This document shows, piece after piece, positions 44,585-53,468 of a DNA stretch of 64,000 nt. This stretch comes from Okibacterium fritillariae (GTDB taxonomy: Bacteria; Actinomycetota; Actinomycetes; Actinomycetales; Microbacteriaceae), in NCBI RefSeq assembly GCF_900167575.1, contig NZ_FUZP01000003.1, positions 248,001-312,000 on the forward strand, read 5' to 3'. Both the position numbers and the translations under genes were made by a program. Below the pieces are notes generated by a model. The model ran no database searches, was not told the origin of the DNA, and worked only from the letters and a program-made list of their open reading frames with translations. Position 1 is the stretch's first letter. Every line of letters starts with the position of its first letter.

Positions 44585-45175
44585 ATGGAACCAACGAAGA
44601 ACTCCCTATTTGCCGCTCACCCGGCGAAGGGCCAAGGCACGCTGATTCAATACAACGCTCACCTGATGGGTCCGGGACTAGTAATGACCGGCTATGCCGA
44701 CGCCGCTCGTCGCCTTCAAAACTCCTACGATGGTCAGCCCTGGGACGACGTAATGCTCTTGCCTTTCATGTTCGTTTGGAGACAGGCGATTGAGCTTGCC
44801 CTCAAAAAGAACATCAAGAACCTAGCTGAAATGCGGCGGCAAAATGACGCCACAGACCCGGAGCTAGCGCGGGAGGTTGTCGCCGATCGCCTGAGGCTAA
44901 AAATCGGACACGATCTGAAGAAGCTGATCTCGGAACAACAGATTCACAACACCGCGCTGGGGTTGCAGGAGATCCCCGAGGATGTTTTGGAAACACTGGA
45001 GCTGTTGGCCGCTATGGATAGATCGGGTACAGGTTTCCGTTATGCCGGGGTCCTGAAGCAGGAAAGCATCGACATTGATTTTTCTTCTATCGGCGCGGCA
45101 TTGGACAAAGCTTTTCGTCTTTTGGAAGTAGTCATAGATGCCGCTACATACGGCGAAGGTGTGGACTGGAGCTGA
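44585..45175 (+). CDS. Hypothetical helical protein with an Rx4-6H (HEPN-like) motif
   Basis: A 196-residue protein of unrecognised family. It has FVWRQAIELALKKNIKNL, then RLRLKIGHDLKKLI, where R-x4-H or R-x6-H matches the signature of HEPN ribonucleases. The E-x-x-L-K and H-D-L-x-K-L pattern recurs in small helical proteins of defence islands. No signal or membrane segment is seen. Codon and base composition differ from the core genes to the left. It precedes the next gene by about 200 bases and may be a separate unit. RNase activity is inference only. Confidence 0.55.
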   Translation: MEPTKNSLFAAHPAKGQGTLIQYNAHLMGPGLVMTGYADAARRLQNSYDGQPWDDVMLLPFMFVWRQAIELALKKNIKNLAEMRRQNDATDPELAREVVADRLRLKIGHDLKKLISEQQIHNTALGLQEIPEDVLETLELLAAMDRSGTGFRYAGVLKQESIDIDFSSIGAALDKAFRLLEVVIDAATYGEGVDWS

Positions 45176-45375
45176 GGAGTTTTTCGTTACCAGCTAACGG
45201 TCCATTTGGCTGAGCGCGGCAGGAAGCGCGTCCTGTCGCGCTCGCGCGCCCGATCATTCAACCACCCGATCAAATTGCTGCTTTACGGGAGCAGCTGAGG
45301 GACAAAACTCCACTCCAGCACGAACTTCTATCAGTAGAGTGAACTCTGCTCGGTTCACATCCAATGGGGGTTTCA

Positions 45376-46623
45376 ATGGCACAGCGTCGTGGTTTTTTGG
45401 CAGAGCTTCAGCATCAACAAAGGCTCTCGGAAGCTCGCGCGAACGCCGCCCGACGAGCGAACGCCGCCGCTCACGCACAAGCACTGCGAGCCCAAGCCGC
45501 CGCCAACCGCGCGGCCGCCGCTGCTTCTCGAGCGTCGGAGGCCGAGCGGAAGCGAATGGAGCGGGAGGCTCAGGCCGCATACGTAGAGTCACGCCTTGCC
45601 GAGGTGGAAGAGCTGAATGACGATCTCGCACACGAGTACGAAGAGATTGACAGCCTCCTCTCCGCGACCCTAGATGTGGATGACTGGGTAGATCTTGAAA
45701 ATCTGAAGCAACGAGTCGAGCATCCGCCGTTTCCGCGACGCGACCTGGAAAATCCGATTCCCGCACCTCCGCGCCTCCAGGTTCCGCCGCCGCCGTTGCT
45801 TCGGCAACCGGAGGCACCATCGGGCCTGTTCGGCAAGCGCAAGAAATATGAGGATGCTCTCCGCAAAGCGCAGTTCGAGCATCAGCAGGAATGGCATCAA
45901 TGGGCTAGCTACCGGGACTCTGTTCCGGCGAGACAGGCTGAGGCTGAGCGACAGCACAGGTCGGCGGAGCAGAGGAGGATTGAAACACTCAGAACTCTGC
46001 GCACGAAGTACGAATCCGAGTGCCAGCTGCGTGAGAAAGACATTGCGGAACACAACGCCGAGATCGACGCCCTCATTGCCGGCCTCGGTTACGGCGCCGT
46101 GGATGCTGTCCAGGAATATGTCGGGATCGTCCTCGCAAACTCCGTATATCCGCCGAGTTTCGAAGTCGAACATGAGGCCCGTTTCGATCCCGCAACCTCA
46201 GAGCTCGCTTTGACTGCAATTGTTCCTGCGCCGGAGTCAATCCGCACCGTCAAGTCCTATCGCTATGTACGCGCTAGTGATGAGATCGCGGAAACTCAGT
46301 CGTCCAAGAAAGACGTGAACGACCGTTACGCCAGCGCGATTCATCAAGTCGCTCTTCGTTCGCTGCACGAAATTTTTGAAGCGGATCGACGAGGCATCAT
46401 TCAGGCAATTTCTCTTCAAGTCGGCCCTCGTACGAAAGACCCCGCGACGGGTCGCCAGATGTTCCTTCCCCTCGTGGCTGTGACCTCCGCTCGTGAAACC
46501 TTCATGGACTTTGATCTCGGTGGCGTCGTTCCGAGCGCCACTCTCCAACATCTCGGCGCAGCCGTATCGAAAAACCCATTCTCGCTTGTGACTATCGATC
46601 CCGCCGGGGTGCGGCGCTCGTGA
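45376..46623 (+). CDS. Coiled-coil protein with Mrr-restriction-type N-terminal module but no nuclease
   Basis: A 415-residue protein. Residues about 1-75 are an Ala/Arg-rich coiled coil, then a linker (DVDDWVDLENLKQRVEHPPFPR), a Pro-rich segment, and a second coiled coil. The C-terminal 170 residues (VDAVQEYVGIVLANSVYPPSF, FDPATSELALTAIV, SYRYVRASDEI, HQVALRSLHEIFEADRRG) resemble, from memory, the domain that precedes the Mrr-like PD-(D/E)xK nuclease in a large family of actinobacterial restriction enzymes. Here the protein ends at the point where that nuclease would begin. Start at 45376 (MAQRRG) follows GGGGG; an ATG at 45364 is in frame. It overlaps the next gene by four bases. Confidence 0.65.
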   Translation: MAQRRGFLAELQHQQRLSEARANAARRANAAAHAQALRAQAAANRAAAAASRASEAERKRMEREAQAAYVESRLAEVEELNDDLAHEYEEIDSLLSATLDVDDWVDLENLKQRVEHPPFPRRDLENPIPAPPRLQVPPPPLLRQPEAPSGLFGKRKKYEDALRKAQFEHQQEWHQWASYRDSVPARQAEAERQHRSAEQRRIETLRTLRTKYESECQLREKDIAEHNAEIDALIAGLGYGAVDAVQEYVGIVLANSVYPPSFEVEHEARFDPATSELALTAIVPAPESIRTVKSYRYVRASDEIAETQSSKKDVNDRYASAIHQVALRSLHEIFEADRRGIIQAISLQVGPRTKDPATGRQMFLPLVAVTSARETFMDFDLGGVVPSATLQHLGAAVSKNPFSLVTIDPAGVRRS

Positions 46624-48026
46624 GCCTCCAACGGCGTCGGTTCAATCCCCCGCCCGGTTGGCCTCCAGTTCCGCCTGGTTGGACTCCGCCCGCCGGATGG
46701 ACCCCGCCGCCCGAGTGGACTTCGCCACCCGACGGATGGCAATTTTGGATCGATGAAATTAACCAGCCCGAGCCGACGGCGGAATTTTCTGCCGCGGAGG
46801 ATGGAGCCTCAAACGGGGGTGGGGACTCGCAAATAAACGAGAGTCACATCTCCCCCGAACGCCGCAATGAAGAAACCCCGCAGGATGGGCGCGAAGATCC
46901 TCAGACCCCGGAGAAAGTGCGCCAGCTTGAGGTTGAGAACGCTTCCTTGCGCGAACAACTAGCCGCCGCCGGCACAAGAGACGAATCTGGCGTTCCCCTC
47001 GACGATCAGCAGATCCTTCAAGAAGTTGGGATCTATCGTTACCACCATCCACTCGAGAACTCGGTCTTGTATCAAGCACGGCTTTTAGATCTGGAGAGGC
47101 GAGTCGCGACTATGCTTCGCGACGGTCAAGCAATCGAAAAATCGAACCTGTTCACCTTTGACAACTCGCTTGCAAAGGGTCGCAAAATGAGCGACGACCT
47201 CGCCAAGCTCATGTTGCGCGCGTACAACGCGGAGGTAGATATCGGCATCCGCACACTGAAGGCGGGCAACGTGCAGACCGCGAAGAAGCGGCTTGAAAGT
47301 TCACGGCAGGCAATTGCGCGCCTCGGCGCCATGATGCAGATGCGAATTAGCGAAGAGTTCCATGCACTTCGCATAGAGGAACTCGAGCTCACTGCGGATT
47401 GGCTGATGAAAAAGCAGGAGGAGAGGGAGGCTGAACGCGAGGAGCGCGCTCGCCTTCGCGAAGAGAAGCGCGTAGAGAAAGAACTAGCCGAGGAACGCGC
47501 TCGGTTGGACAAAGAACGCACCCTTCTTGTCCAGACGCTCGAAAAGCTCGGAGCCGTCGGCGCCGATGATCCGAACCTCGTTGAGCGCATTGCAGCCATC
47601 GACCAAGCTATTGCTGAGAACGACTACCGAGCCGCAAACATCCGAGCAGGATACGTCTACGTGATCTCAAACCGCGGGGCCTTCGGCGAGGGAGTAGTGA
47701 AGATTGGACTCACTCGGCGACTTGAACCGAAAGAGCGCGTCCACGAATTAGGGGGCGCATCTGTACCGTTCAGGTTCGACATACACACCATCTATTTCTC
47801 CGAGGACGCAGTCACACTCGAGCTCGAACTCCACCGCCATTTCGCAAATCGAGCCTTGAATCAGGCAAACCCGCGTAAAGAGTTCTTCTTCGCGTCTCCT
47901 TCGGAGGTGAGGGACGTACTCGCCAGAAAAGTCGGCAATTTACTCGAATTTTCTGAACACGCAGAGGCAACGGAATTCTTTCAGTCACTCAGCCAGTGGC
48001 CGAACGACCGGCAGCTCACGACCTAG
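46620..48026 (+). CDS. DUF4041 plus GIY-YIG (T5orf172/MUG113) nuclease, SNIPE-like
   Basis: A 468-residue protein. Residues about 8-42 hold four GW-x-P repeats (PPGW, PAGW, PDGW). A DUF4041-like coiled domain spans about 120-260 (LQEVGIYRYHHPLENSVLYQARLLDLE; MMQMRISEEFHALR), followed by a charged coiled coil. The C-terminal GIY-YIG domain has GYVYVISN, VVKIGLTRRLEPKERVHEL, the catalytic-type Glu in TLELELHRHF, and EFFF. DUF4041-GIY-YIG fusions are known from a membrane-associated anti-phage nuclease (SNIPE), but I see no transmembrane helix here. GTG at 46620 overlaps the preceding stop, so the two are translationally coupled. Confidence 0.78.
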   Translation: MSLQRRRFNPPPGWPPVPPGWTPPAGWTPPPEWTSPPDGWQFWIDEINQPEPTAEFSAAEDGASNGGGDSQINESHISPERRNEETPQDGREDPQTPEKVRQLEVENASLREQLAAAGTRDESGVPLDDQQILQEVGIYRYHHPLENSVLYQARLLDLERRVATMLRDGQAIEKSNLFTFDNSLAKGRKMSDDLAKLMLRAYNAEVDIGIRTLKAGNVQTAKKRLESSRQAIARLGAMMQMRISEEFHALRIEELELTADWLMKKQEEREAEREERARLREEKRVEKELAEERARLDKERTLLVQTLEKLGAVGADDPNLVERIAAIDQAIAENDYRAANIRAGYVYVISNRGAFGEGVVKIGLTRRLEPKERVHELGGASVPFRFDIHTIYFSEDAVTLELELHRHFANRALNQANPRKEFFFASPSEVRDVLARKVGNLLEFSEHAEATEFFQSLSQWPNDRQLTT

Positions 48027-48263
48027 GAGGCATTTTCACACCTCCAGCTCTCTGAATGGTCGAGACCAACTCGACAGTCATTGGGAATGAACAGCCACCG
48101 CCTGACCACCAGATTGGGAACGGCACTGACATGGGTCAGCGCAACCATTGATCGAACTACGACAACTTCCAACCACCATCGCACTTGGCGCCTGCGCTTC
48201 GCGCCCTTTCGAGAGGCGATGCTACAGCTTCGGTTATCGACCGAACTAACTGGGTTGGGCCCC
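48027..48263. other. Convergent intergenic region inside the island
   Basis: Short open frames exist on both strands, but none has a convincing ribosome site or family. No clear terminator with a U-tract is seen. Confidence 0.4.
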
Positions 48264-50765
48264 TCATGAGATATTGCTGCCGGCTGGATTGATGATGATT
48301 CGCGGACGGATCTGTTCCGCGACCTGCGTGTACACATCCACTCCGGCCTCGGGAGCGACCCACAATGAAAGCACCACGGCGTACGGCACTGGCTCATCAG
48401 GCATACCGCCTGCTTGCCCGAAGAACTTTACGCGCGCGCTCAGTGAGCTGCCGATTCCCGCAGCAATCGCCCTGTCCAATTCCCACACCTGATGCTTCAC
48501 TGTCGAACTTCCCCGGGACGCCTCGGCGTCCGACACGTCCAGACTCGAAGGGATAGCTGAGAATCCTGTTGGCTTAGTTAGCTGCATTTGGGCTCTTCGG
48601 TACTGACGATGCCGCCAATTGACTGGGGATAGCCAAGCCACTGTTGCCGTGATGCGCTTGATGTCCCGCGTTGATAGACCGTCAGGGAGCGGAATGTTGA
48701 GGTCTTGCTGCTGTCGGTGGCGTAAATCTCCGACGAAGAGAAGCGTGGCCTCATTCGGTGCACAACCATCGGCAAGGTCGCGGGAGATAGCGCCATAGCC
48801 GATCGCGGCTTCGGCCGGGAAGTCAGGTCCGAAAACGTCCGCGGGGTGCCTTGCACCGTGTACCAACATTGCCTTGGCAGCTACAGCGCGATGGTGCCTA
48901 TCCAAGTCCTCACCGCTTACTTCAACAGCAAGGTCGACGAGTCGGGCCAATTTTCTCGAAACCAAGGCTGCAGCCGGACTTGTTCCGACTATCTGACCCT
49001 CGCCGCCCGTTGGTGTTGCTACGCGGATGCCGTGTACCGACGAGCGCGCAGCTTCCACGAAGGTCTGATTCAGTGGAGGGTTGACAAACATTGACCGGCC
49101 GCCGGGCGCTGCCACTTCAGGTTTGATGGCTCGGCGATGACCTCCCCCTAGTCGACTAATGGGGCTCACATCCAGGCGGCCATCGTGTGGGTCAAAGACA
49201 TAACCATACGGCCCCGTGTTTGAGGCATCAGCATGCAGGGCACCCACCGTCACTGCGTTGATCGATTCGGCTGGGGACAAAATCCTACGATCTGTCCAGG
49301 TCTGCAACTGCGCGGCGTGTATTGCTGCACTTCTGTCGGCGCCAACAAGCGCGATGAGGGAGCGTGAGTCGTGGTCAGCGAGGTGGAGTCGACTAACGTT
49401 GCCGGCCGAAACAACGATCAGGACACCATAATGCCAACTGAGAGCGTCTAGCGTTCGGGCCCATGATGACATCAGCGTGTCGAAAGGAACTGTCGGGTCA
49501 CCAAGGCTGATATTAACAATTGTTAGACCGGTATCATCGCCGCCAAATAGGTCCGCAAAGGCTTTTCGCATCAAGTCCGGAACGAGAACGTCGGGATGGA
49601 ACTCTTCGACTTGGTCAACGGTGTCTATTGATGGAAGTAGCACCGGCCTCACAATAACGGGACCTTCGAGTGGAGCCTCACCAGCCGCGATATCGCCCCA
49701 AACGACAGCAGAAGTCATCCATGTACCATGCCTTCGAAGCTCAACCGTAGACTCGGTCGCGCTCGCGAGATCGTCGGGATCCAATATCTGAACCCGGCCG
49801 GCCAGCCTGGGGTGATTGGACGCTGGAACACCGTCGAGCACCGCTACACGAGGCATTCCGGTCGGCAGTGCAGCTTCGAAGTCGGAGATGCTTTGGTCTT
49901 CAACACTCGCGAGAAGTCCTTGACCTTCGACCTTGACATAGAGCACGTGTGAGGACTTCACCACCTGCACTGCGTCTAAGCTACCGCTCGCAAGCTGGCG
50001 GAGGCTCTCGTCCGGCACGGTGCATTTGACGGCGAGGTAGCCGGTCTCCGGATCATCTACGAACGTGATCACTTCTCCGCCGCCGGACACAATCAGGTTA
50101 GAAACTATCTGAACCGCTCCGAGTCGCAGCTCTGCGGATCGTCTATACCATAGTTCAACCTCGACCAAGTGTGATTGACCCGTGATCCGGTGCCGAAGGT
50201 ATTCTTCCCAGTCGACGGCACGTAGGCGATCGATGGGTCCCCACTGCCTCACGTCCTTTAAGTGTTCGAACAGCTTCGACAGTTCCGCCAAACCCGAGCC
50301 CGCTTGGCCATTGCGTCGCCATGCACGCCACGCGATCAGGATCCGGTTGAGGGATCTTTGGTCCACGCAGAGTGCATGAAGGCAGGACCTCACATAGGGG
50401 TCTCTCGGCTGTGGGGAAAGAATCGCGACATCCTCGTCCGGCTCAAATGCGTCCTCAAACTCGACCAAAACCTCGAGCCCAAGCGCCCGAGCCACAACAC
50501 TCAGATCGGCTCGCTCTTCGACTCCTTCGAAGACCAGCACGAGCTGGGGATCGGCCACCTGCAGTGATTCTGACAAGATGACCTGCTCGCGCAAAGCCTC
50601 TTGGGCTCGTTCCAGTTGTCCAGAAAGCCGAGAGAGCTGTCCAGCGCGACCCATGAAGCTAACCCGTTCGTTCCCGCGAGCTTGAGGAGCCGGGATAGAA
50701 CTCACTTGCCCTGGTTGCGCCCATACCACCGGACGCTCGCGCGAGGGAGGCTCAATCTCGGGCAT
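48264..50765 (-). CDS. ietS: Subtilisin-like (S8) protease of an IetAS-type defence pair
   Basis: An 833-residue protein. The first roughly 300 residues have no recognised domain and may be the sensor. The S8 catalytic triad is complete: Asp in RVAVLDG (about residue 310), His in RRHGTWM (about 348) and Ser in GTSPAAALV (about 600). LIVVSAGN supplies the oxyanion Asn. No signal peptide is present, so the protease is intracellular, unlike secreted subtilisins. The preceding AAA ATPase overlaps it by 14 bases. The pair matches IetA/IetS, known from a plasmid incompatibility locus and later counted as a phage-defence system. Confidence 0.8.
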   Translation of the reverse strand: MPEIEPPSRERPVVWAQPGQVSSIPAPQARGNERVSFMGRAGQLSRLSGQLERAQEALREQVILSESLQVADPQLVLVFEGVEERADLSVVARALGLEVLVEFEDAFEPDEDVAILSPQPRDPYVRSCLHALCVDQRSLNRILIAWRAWRRNGQAGSGLAELSKLFEHLKDVRQWGPIDRLRAVDWEEYLRHRITGQSHLVEVELWYRRSAELRLGAVQIVSNLIVSGGGEVITFVDDPETGYLAVKCTVPDESLRQLASGSLDAVQVVKSSHVLYVKVEGQGLLASVEDQSISDFEAALPTGMPRVAVLDGVPASNHPRLAGRVQILDPDDLASATESTVELRRHGTWMTSAVVWGDIAAGEAPLEGPVIVRPVLLPSIDTVDQVEEFHPDVLVPDLMRKAFADLFGGDDTGLTIVNISLGDPTVPFDTLMSSWARTLDALSWHYGVLIVVSAGNVSRLHLADHDSRSLIALVGADRSAAIHAAQLQTWTDRRILSPAESINAVTVGALHADASNTGPYGYVFDPHDGRLDVSPISRLGGGHRRAIKPEVAAPGGRSMFVNPPLNQTFVEAARSSVHGIRVATPTGGEGQIVGTSPAAALVSRKLARLVDLAVEVSGEDLDRHHRAVAAKAMLVHGARHPADVFGPDFPAEAAIGYGAISRDLADGCAPNEATLLFVGDLRHRQQQDLNIPLPDGLSTRDIKRITATVAWLSPVNWRHRQYRRAQMQLTKPTGFSAIPSSLDVSDAEASRGSSTVKHQVWELDRAIAAGIGSSLSARVKFFGQAGGMPDEPVPYAVVLSLWVAPEAGVDVYTQVAEQIRPRIIINPAGSNIS

Positions 50766-51732
50766 CTGGCTCCGGCGCCGCGCGCTTGGACCATTGAATT
50801 AGCGCCCGGTCGGTGACCTTCGTCGGTTCCATATCAATACCCACGAGGATCGAACGGCGCCTTACGTCGTTGGCAAACTCTTCTAACTCCGCGAAACTGA
50901 CCGGCCCCAGTTTGTCAGCGATAGTCCGAATTGAAAGGCCGAAGTCGAAGTTCATTCGCTGCTGCCAGGCACCCAGCCATTCTGTCTTGCCAGCGCGAGA
51001 AGGCATTGGGAGATCGAGACGTACCTGCATTCGTCGCCAGACCGCGCGGTCAAGTAATTCGGCGTGATTGGTCGCCGCCACAACAACTACGTGACTGGGT
51101 AGGCGGTCGATCTGGAGGAGTAGTGAACTCACTACTCGTTTAATCTCGCCTGTTTCATGGGCATCACCACGTTCCTTCGCGACCGAGTCAAATTCATCGA
51201 AAAACAGAACCGCGGGGCGCGTTCGTACGCCGGCGAATAGTGCGTCCATACGACTTGCGGTTTCACCCAGAAAACTGCCTATAAGCCCCTCGTAGCGCAC
51301 GGTTAGAAGAGGCACGGCAAGTTCAGTGGCAAGCGCTTCAGCGAGCGTTGTTTTACCCCCGCCAGGAGGACCACTCAGCAAGACTCGGTGGCGTGGTTCC
51401 ACACCATAGCTACGGAGAAGGTCGCGTCGATGATGTTCTTCGATTAGATCAGTGAGAACCTCGCGCGCAACAGCGGGCAAAACAAGTTCCGATACGCGAC
51501 GTTCGGGTATGACCTCATGGACAAGTGACGAGATTGAATCTGATCTGCCTAGCTGGCTAATGTTGCCGGTGCTTCGTCGCCGGGTTAAGGCATCAGTCAA
51601 CTGCGAGGCCAGCGCCCTATGGTTCTTCGCTTCTTCTTCGGCGATCAAGGCCTCTGCGGCACGCCTGAACGACAGATCATCGCCCCCTGCTCCGGAGGTC
51701 ACCAGAGCGAGAAGCAGGTCCGCGCGTGCCAT
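50752..51732 (-). CDS. ietA: AAA+ ATPase of an IetAS-type defence pair
   Basis: A 326-residue AAA+ protein. Walker A is LSGPPGGGKTTLAEALA, the pore-loop region is RYEGLIGSFLGETASRMD, Walker B is AVLFFDEFDSVAKERG, sensor 1 is VVAATNHAELL, and the arginine finger is in AVWRRMQVRLDLP. It is a single-ring ATPase of the FtsH/spastin-like group and probably remodels or gates substrates for the protease. It is the first gene of the pair, and its end overlaps the protease start. Confidence 0.85.
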   Translation of the reverse strand: MARADLLLALVTSGAGGDDLSFRRAAEALIAEEEAKNHRALASQLTDALTRRRSTGNISQLGRSDSISSLVHEVIPERRVSELVLPAVAREVLTDLIEEHHRRDLLRSYGVEPRHRVLLSGPPGGGKTTLAEALATELAVPLLTVRYEGLIGSFLGETASRMDALFAGVRTRPAVLFFDEFDSVAKERGDAHETGEIKRVVSSLLLQIDRLPSHVVVVAATNHAELLDRAVWRRMQVRLDLPMPSRAGKTEWLGAWQQRMNFDFGLSIRTIADKLGPVSFAELEEFANDVRRRSILVGIDMEPTKVTDRALIQWSKRAAPEPDARD

Positions 51733-51959
51733 GGGATGTCCTCTCGGTTGGTTGTCTCATACTCTCAGATGCAGACACCTTCCGCCCCATCGACGGGGCA
51801 TTCTTCGCGTGTCGGGGGCTCGAAGTTAGTAGCAACTTAGACCTTCGTCTTGCGTCACAAATACACTGTCTGGGCTGATCTTCGTTGTCTAGGCCGGGCC
51901 GACGAAGCACCTTTCGTTTCCCGAGAGAAGCTGACCCGTGGTAACCCCTGTTCCCGCCC
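51733..51959. other. Intergenic border at the right end of the island
   Basis: No supported gene. It contains a 16-base near-palindrome (GCCCCATCGACGGGGC, 51784-51799) in the presumed 5' leader of the ATPase gene. A+T-rich patches (AAGTTAGTAGCAACTTAG, CACAAATACACTG) lie near 51825-51870. Confidence 0.45.
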
Positions 51960-52772
51960 CTATTTCAGGAGGCTCACTTCTCCTTCGGCGATGAAATCGG
52001 CGAGCGAGTCGACCCACCGGTCGAAAGCATCCAAGTGCGCGTCGTGGGAAGCTCCGAGGAGGTCTACCCGCTGGACGTTCGCTCCGCCAGCGACGAAGCG
52101 GGCCTTCTGTTCTTCCGTGAACATGCCGCCGTCGGCGTAGACGACGAGGGTGGGGGCGAGGACGCTCGTCCACTCTTCCCAGCGGGGAGTCGCGAGGTGG
52201 CGGATTGTTTGGGCCATGACATCCGGGTCGAAGCGGGGGTAGAGGCCGTCGGGGCGGGCTTCGAGGTCTGCGGCCCAGGCCTGGGCGAGGGGGCCGCCTC
52301 CGAGAGACTCTTGGGCTTGCTCGCGGGTGGCGAAGGGGACCTGCCACGAGTGGAAGAACTGGGCAAGGTCCGCGTGCTCTTCCGGTGAACCACCGCCCTC
52401 GTTGCCTTCGAGGAGCACCAGCTTGCGGATGAGGTGTGGGTGGGCGGCTGCGACGAGCATGGCCGTGTGGGCGCCCATCGACTGGCCGACGAGATCGACC
52501 GGCCCGGATGATTCGGCCTCGATGACTCGCGCGGCGTCGGCCACGAAGGCCGCCCGGGATGTGTCCGCCGGCACCCGCGTGCTGCGACCGTGACCGCGCT
52601 GGTCGATCAGGATCACCCTGCGGCCCGGCAGCGCTTCGGCTGTGGGGACGAACTCCCGGCTGCTTCCGGCGAGGCCGTGCAAGATCACGACCGCTGGGCC
52701 GGCGCCGTCGAAGACGGTGTACGAGATGACGGTGCCATCCGACATCCGAATCTCACTCAGTTGCTGTTGCAC
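51960..52772 (-). CDS. Alpha/beta hydrolase
   Basis: A 270-residue hydrolase. The oxyanion segment is VVILHGLAGSSREF, the nucleophile elbow VDLVGQSMGAHTAML (Ser in GQSMG), the acid is probably in VVYADGGMF and the His in GASHDAHLDAF. Similar enzymes are esterases or lactonases; the substrate cannot be read. Its base composition returns to that of the core genome. Its stop is near the island border. Confidence 0.85.
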   Translation of the reverse strand: MQQQLSEIRMSDGTVISYTVFDGAGPAVVILHGLAGSSREFVPTAEALPGRRVILIDQRGHGRSTRVPADTSRAAFVADAARVIEAESSGPVDLVGQSMGAHTAMLVAAAHPHLIRKLVLLEGNEGGGSPEEHADLAQFFHSWQVPFATREQAQESLGGGPLAQAWAADLEARPDGLYPRFDPDVMAQTIRHLATPRWEEWTSVLAPTLVVYADGGMFTEEQKARFVAGGANVQRVDLLGASHDAHLDAFDRWVDSLADFIAEGEVSLLK

Positions 52773-52806
52773 CCCGCAACCTTATCGGCGAGTAAGACGT
52801 CGACGG

Positions 52807-53121
52807 TCAGTGGCCGAGCTCGACCAGGAACACACCGGCGATGATGAGGCCGATGCCCGCGAGCATCGTGCCCGTCAGCGGGTCCTTGAATAGGACGCGT
52901 CCGAGGATTGCGGTCAGCGCGACGCCCGTGGCGGCCCAGACGCCGTAGGCGATGCCGATCGGCAGCCCGAGGGTGAGCGCGACCGCGAGCAGCGAGAAGG
53001 CGACGAGGTATCCCGAGACGACGGCGATGTACCAGCGCTTGTTGCCGTCGGTCGCGAGTTTGAGGCTGATCGTGGCGAAAACTTCGGTGAGGATCGCGAT
53101 TGCGAGCAGGAGCCAGCCCAT
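52807..53121 (-). CDS. Small multidrug-resistance (SMR) transporter subunit
   Basis: A 104-residue four-helix protein. The essential membrane Glu lies in AILTEVFATISLK, and GIAYGVWAATGVALTAILG is the conserved helix-3 block of Qac/EmrE-type SMR proteins. It probably exports cationic antiseptics or related amines as a heterodimer with the gene just upstream. The start codon overlaps the preceding stop by one base (TGATG). Confidence 0.9.
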   Translation of the reverse strand: MGWLLLAIAILTEVFATISLKLATDGNKRWYIAVVSGYLVAFSLLAVALTLGLPIGIAYGVWAATGVALTAILGRVLFKDPLTGTMLAGIGLIIAGVFLVELGH

Positions 53122-53468
53122 CAGCGTGCCGCCTTTCCGCGCGCCGCGAGCGCCCGCTGTGATCCGATTTCGACGAGGAGCACGCCGGCCGCGATGAGCG
53201 CGATGCCGCCGAGCATGACCGGCGTGAGGGCTTGACCGAAAAGGACTGCCGCCATCACGGCGGTCAGCGCGACACCCGATGCGCCCCAGATTCCGTAAGC
53301 CACGCCGATCGCCATGCCGGAACGCAGCACCCGGATGAGCAGCGCGAAGGACGCGAGGTAGCCGACGACGACGAGCGCATACCAGCCCGGCCGATCGACG
53401 GCGGCCTGCATGGACAACGCGGCCGTGACCTCGGACAGGATCGCGGCGCCGAGATAAATCCACTTCAT
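53121..53468 (-). CDS. Small multidrug-resistance (SMR) transporter subunit
   Basis: A 115-residue SMR protein with the essential Glu in AAILSEVTAALSM and GVAYGIWGASGVALTAVMA in helix 3. Two adjacent SMR genes usually form paired transporters of opposite topology (EbrAB-like). It overlaps the upstream TetR gene by four bases (ATGA), showing that regulator and pump are one operon. Confidence 0.9.
   Translation of the reverse strand: MKWIYLGAAILSEVTAALSMQAAVDRPGWYALVVVGYLASFALLIRVLRSGMAIGVAYGIWGASGVALTAVMAAVLFGQALTPVMLGGIALIAAGVLLVEIGSQRALAARGKAAR

Noticed and set aside
48081-48363. Short open frames on both strands between the GIY-YIG and protease genes
   Set aside because: No ribosome site, no family resemblance, and they overlap the protease end.
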